A stretch of DNA of 64,000 bases. It comes from Hyaloperonospora brassicae. Lineage: Eukaryota; Oomycota; Peronosporomycetes; Peronosporales; Peronosporaceae. How positions within the stretch are numbered: the first letter of the stretch is position 1; each line of letters starts with the position of its first letter. The notes under the pieces were generated by a model. That model was not told the origin of the DNA. It searched no databases and saw nothing but the letters and a program-made list of their open reading frames with translations. Shown one piece after another: positions 60,332 through 64,000 of this stretch. The position numbers and the translations under genes are program-made. The stretch is taken from contig CANTFL010001463.1 in NCBI GenBank assembly GCA_947650285.1, positions 124,001 through 188,000 of the forward strand, in the 5' to 3' direction.

Positions 60332-61065
60332 ATGGCATCGCCACCCCATGAGTCCTCGACTCTCTCGTCTTACCTCGGCATCAATGTGGAGGTGGATTAT
60401 GGTAGCGATACCGAAATCCATGGTGAAGAGAGGACAATGTCCGACTCACCAGTGCAAGAGGCACCGCCTCATATTGCACCAAACCCATTTGTCGAGCGTG
60501 GCGAAGCCAACACGCCATCGGCGCCGCATCAAACACTTATCGTGGGCGATGCCATCATCACCAATCCGCTCAACGAGCAACAACAGCTGGCTATCCAACG
60601 AGAGGAGAGCGCTCAGCGCCGTATGCAGCTTGCTGCAACCCTTTAGGGTCGTCGTGGCTATCTGTTCACCCCACTCAGTGTGGAAGAGCGTGTACGTCAA
60701 ACGACAGGTCGTTCTTTGGCAAAGTGGGCTATCGGCGCTGAGCAAAATCTTCTGATGAGGTGGTGAGTCGACAGGTACTTCGCGAGAGGTACCTGAAACC
60801 TCACTTGAAGACTCAAAGTCAATACAAGTTGCGACTTGACACACAAGCACGGGGTGCACCTGTTCCACCGATGAAGGGTATACACATCCTCTTATTTGCA
60901 GGCGAATCTCAGGAGGAGGAGGACAACACTTTTGTGCGCTGGGTGCACCGGAAACGTCACCTCAGCAGCATGCTAGCTCTCAGAGCAAGTGCCAATGTGG
61001 CAGATTTTTGTCTAGAACGATAGCTTCGGTATAATTACGCCAAGCTTAAGGCCAGAGGCCAGTTG
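60332..61065 (+). pseudogene. Gag-like region of a Ty3/gypsy element, broken
   Basis: The ATG at 60,332 opens MASPPHESSTLSSYLG, an acidic Pro/Gln/Glu-rich stretch. An in-frame TAG at 60,644 interrupts the frame; the same frame then reads GRRGYLFTPLSVEERVRQ up to a TGA at about 60,762. A shifted frame continues with KGIHILLFAGESQEEEDNTFVRWVH and, after a further break, YAKLKARGQL. The G-E-S...F-x-x-W order is that of retrotransposon gag capsid segments. No zinc knuckle is seen. It is on the opposite strand to the pol remnant next to it. Confidence 0.5.
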
Positions 61066-61069
61066 CGAA

Positions 61070-61891
61070 CTCGCACACGCTATGCTTCGGCTGTGCCGGG
61101 TGATGTGGGTGTTCGTCAAGCGGTGCCCAACAACCCACCTGCCTCCACCAATATCGGTGAAAAGCGCTCTCGGTCGAGGTATGACTACTGTCACGATGTT
61201 CAAAACATCAACGGCGTATGGGAAATCCTGCCGAAGTGGTGTCTCAAACTCCCACGAGTTCTCCGATTCTGGGTACCCTCGCCACTTCACCAGATACTTG
61301 TATTGACCCTGACGACGACGTCGTTTCAGGAGTCGCTCCCCATGGAACTGGCGGTTCCCTTGCTTATCGAGCAGCGTCGGAGCTTGTCGGTATACCGAAG
61401 GAGGAGCATGAGAAGGTACTTCTCAAGCTGAGTGGTCTCCGTGAGACATAGAGTAAGACCCAGAGTGCATTTGACAAGATGCGAGCCCGTCTCCAGGAGC
61501 AGGAGTTAAGCCAATCCCGGATAGAGGCTCAGCTGTACTTCCTGATACGGATTCAGCAGCCGATGGAAAGGCCAACCTATTCGGCGCAAGCGCCTCCAAG
61601 TTCACGTGAGACGGATCCCGACACGGCTCAAGCAAGCCAACGTAGAACACGGGGTGTGTGCGCAGTTTGCGCGGAAGGTTGAGCGTATACGCAAGTCCCT
61701 TCTTGGCGACGACCGTAAATGGTCCAATAAAGCGCGGACGCAACTTTGTCTTGAAGACGGCGGACACTACATTTGTACGTAAATTTTTAGCATTGAGTAG
61801 AACCTGGTCTCCGACCTCATAAGGTTCAATTCAACCTCTGCCTTTTGCATCAGCTTGTTCCTTCTGCTTGTCTTGGCTATCAGCCAGTGCG
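61070..61891 (-). pseudogene. Ty3/gypsy integrase C-terminus: GPY/F region and chromodomain
   Basis: Minus strand. About 61,767-61,650 reads KTKLRPRFIGPFTVV and THPVFYVGLLEP, the GPY/F module. About 61,335-61,170 reads YKYLVKWRGYPESENSWE, a clear chromodomain with its aromatic cage residues. The two share a frame but are separated by a TGA at 61,423. A chromodomain marks the chromovirus branch of Ty3/gypsy, which uses it to direct integration to chromatin. Confidence 0.85.
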
Positions 61892-63066
61892 TCACGCACA
61901 TGTCGTAAGACATTCAATCGCGCTTCGAGAAACTCGCTTACCTGTTTTTTGAACAGTAGCAGGGCTGATATTAGCAAGGCGATCGGCAACTCCTCTCTCA
62001 CTAAGCCCTGAACCACGCAGTGGTAGCTTTAACGGAACGCGAGATTGTGTGAGACCATTCACATAAAACGGTATGTAGCCGGTGGAGGCATGCACGGCGT
62101 TATTCAACTTAAACTCAACGACGGGGAGCATCAAGCTCCAAGGCTTAGGCGTTTCAGCGCAAACACTGCGCAAGATGTCACCGATGATGCGTTTCACTCG
62201 CTCGGTTTGACCATCAGTCTGCGGGTGATCCGCTGTGGACATGTCCAAACGTGTGCCGAGCACCTTGAAGATGGATTTCCAAAACTTTCCAGTGAAGCGA
62301 GGATCTATATCAGAGACAATTGCAAACGGCAAACCGTGTTGTCGAAACGCGCGATCGATAAACAGCGTAGCTGTACCCTCACCATCAATGGTATCCGGCA
62401 CCGCCGCTAAATGAGCATCTTGCTCAAACGGTCAACAAAGACCACAATACCCGTATTGCCATGCGCATCTTTCGGTAAACCGAACAGGAAATACATGCTG
62501 ATGGACTACCAACACCCCTTGGGTATAGGCAAACTAGCCAGCGGCGCGGCCGCGTGAGGTGAGGGTTTCACCCGTTGACACGTTTCACACGTACGCACAT
62601 ATGGGCTCACCCATTTGTATAGTTTAAGCCACCAATAGTATTGGCTCACAGAGCTATAGGTCTCTTCACGACCGAGATGACCACTCAACGCAGTATCGTG
62701 TGCCTCATAGAGGATCCGATACTTCAATTCCTCATCATGAGGAACAACGATACGGGGAGTATCCTCCACATCCGTGCTATAGCACAACAGGCCTTGATCG
62801 ATGGAATATAGATGTAACCTCGCACGTAACCGTGCCGACAATTCTATGTCCGAATCCTTAAACTCCTCGCTCCCTAGAGCACGTAGCAGAGTTACACAGT
62901 GTTCATCCTTGGCATATGCCGTACGGATTAGTTCAGTGACCGACGACGACAGAGTCGTAACATGAGCAAGCTCATAGTCAGGCCTGCGTGACAACGCATC
63001 AGCCAAAGCATTCTGCTTGCCCGGCTTTTCCTTCACCTCTAAGTCATACGTGGCAAAGAAGAAAAG
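61892..63066 (-). pseudogene. Ty3/gypsy integrase: zinc-binding and catalytic core, inactive
   Basis: The HHCC zinc module is intact (H-x6-H in HDTALSGH, then C-x2-C in CETCQR, about 62,700-62,560). The following core starts ISMYFLFGLPKDAHGNTG: the codon at 62,491-62,493 gives Tyr where the first catalytic Asp of the D,D-35-E triad belongs. The second Asp (VSDIDPRF) and the Glu in HPQTDGQTER remain. A TAG (62,506-62,508) and a frame change near 62,402-62,415 also break it. Confidence 0.88.
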
Positions 63067-64000
63067 CTAACGAGCCATTCTCTGAGAGAGGTGAGGCGAC
63101 TGGGTCGCAGTGAGTAGTGACGCATGATCTGTATCAATCACAAGCGGCTTAGAGCCAAGAAGATGAACTCTGAATTTGACGAGAGCATACTTCATTGCAA
63201 GTAGCTCTTTGTCATGAACAGGATAGTTCTTTTCTGCATCCTTTAGATGCCGGGACTCAAACGCAATGAATCGTTCCCGTCCATCAGAATCTGTCTGTAA
63301 CAGAGCGCTGCCTATGGAAAAGTACGATGCATGACAGACTACACTGAAAGATCAATCAGGATCAGGCAAAGCCAAGATTGGCGCATGAAGGAGACTCTCC
63401 TTTACTGCTTGAAAATCATCATGCTCGGTGCTAGTCCAGCACCATTCCACACCCTTTTCAAGGAGATTGGATAATGGCCGAGCGGTATCTGCGTAATTTG
63501 CACTGTACGTGTGTAAGTAATTGACAAAGCCAAGCCACTTACGTAAGTCCTTTTACTTCTTTTGAACCGGACAATCAACTATGGCTTTTACCTCAGCGGG
63601 ATCCGCTCTAAGACCTCGCTTACCAATAAAGCACCCTAAAAATGAAATCTCTTCTGCACCAAAGATGCACTTAGACACGTTGGCATTCAACTTATTCGTG
63701 CGCATGCACTCGATCACCGCTTGTAAATGGTCAATGTGATTGTCCACATCTGACCGTCCGTTCATAGCACGAAAATGGACAAAGATGCCATCAAAATACG
63801 TCTGTGCATGTCATCTGTGAGATTTGAACAATTTTCTCACAAGACGATTGAATTTAGTCGGAGCATTTGATAACCCTTGCGGAATTTCACACGCCAATCG
63901 CAGAGCATACCAGCTCGGGGTGTTGACCGCTGTCAGCGGAATATCGCTTTCTCGCATGAGCAGCTGGTAATAACCATCTACTAAGTCGAGCGCACTGTAC
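63067..64000 (-). pseudogene. Ty3/gypsy reverse transcriptase (3' part) and RNase H, inactive
   Basis: Runs off the right edge of the window. RT palm segments are ALDLVDGYYQLL and then IPQGLSNAPTKFNRLV. The catalytic YxDD box reads YFDG, the Gly codon lying at 63,787-63,789. RNase H follows; the first catalytic Asp position reads VCHAS (His codon 63,331-63,333), while the later FESRHLKDAEKNYPVHDKEL and DTDHASL segments are recognisable. In-frame stops occur at 63,811 (TGA), 63,553 (TAA), 63,352 (TGA) and 63,067 (TAG). Confidence 0.9.

Larger units (their letters stand above)
61070..64000 (-). mobile_element. Decayed chromodomain Ty3/gypsy (chromovirus-type) retrotransposon, pol part
   Basis: The domain order on the minus strand, RT - RNase H - HHCC - integrase core - GPY/F - chromodomain, is canonical for chromoviruses. 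The element is truncated by the window edge at its 5' side, and its expected 3' LTR is replaced near 61,070 by gag-like sequence on the other strand. Confidence 0.88.

Noticed and set aside
60446..60868. 140-codon minus-strand frame
   Set aside because: It is the shadow of the plus-strand gag-like region and has no domain.

Overview
The window looks like nuclear DNA of a plant-pathogenic oomycete (Peronosporales: a Phytophthora or, more likely, a downy mildew). Three things point there. First, two secreted proteins have the RxLR/EER-type N-terminus followed by tandem WY/LWY modules, an architecture known only from these organisms. Second, genes are intron-poor with CA-Y-TT-type initiator sequences just upstream of their start codons. 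Third, the transposon families present (chromodomain Ty3/gypsy, pogo/Tigger, Mutator-like, LINE-like) are typical of these genomes. The species cannot be fixed from the sequence. No rRNA, tRNA or CRISPR array was recognised.

Layout. Positions 1-5,848 hold the 3' part of a giant gene (+), open at the left edge, that fuses a GBP-like large GTPase domain, a long Cys/His-rich zinc-binding region and a C-terminal von Willebrand A domain. Positions 7,225-9,852 hold a polytopic membrane protein (+) with a C-terminal LtaS/sulfatase-type catalytic domain. From about 9.9 kb to 60 kb the DNA is mostly gene-poor, AT-rich and full of decayed repeats. Only two convincing genes lie in it, and both are candidate host-translocated effectors: a 385-aa LWY effector on the minus strand (25,827-26,984) and an 875-aa LWY effector on the plus strand (55,029-57,656). 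The second contains a near-perfect 543-bp (181-aa) internal tandem duplication. They share recognisable LWY blocks and are probably distant paralogues.

Mobile elements resolved by eye include: a Mutator-type element (30,178-32,905) with 143-bp terminal inverted repeats and a perfect 9-bp target-site duplication; a pogo/Tigger element (51,094-52,950) with TIRs, a TA duplication, a decayed transposase and a still-visible 58-bp intron; a foldback/MITE-like element (about 34,765-35,612) carrying a CAN-type triplet repeat; an inverted-repeat element (about 19,874-21,205); two pairs of dispersed LTR-like repeats (11.4/35.6 kb and 33.2/50.0 kb); a probable LINE remnant near 28-29 kb; and at the right end a dead Ty3/gypsy element whose pol (- strand, 61-64 kb) abuts a gag-like region on the opposite strand (60.3-61.06 kb).

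Taken together, two conserved-looking genes sit at the left edge, followed by a transposon-rich, gene-sparse compartment with rapidly changing effectors. This is the arrangement expected of the effector compartment of a 'two-speed' oomycete genome. The best candidates for something undescribed are the GTPase/zinc/vWA fusion and the internally amplifying LWY effector.
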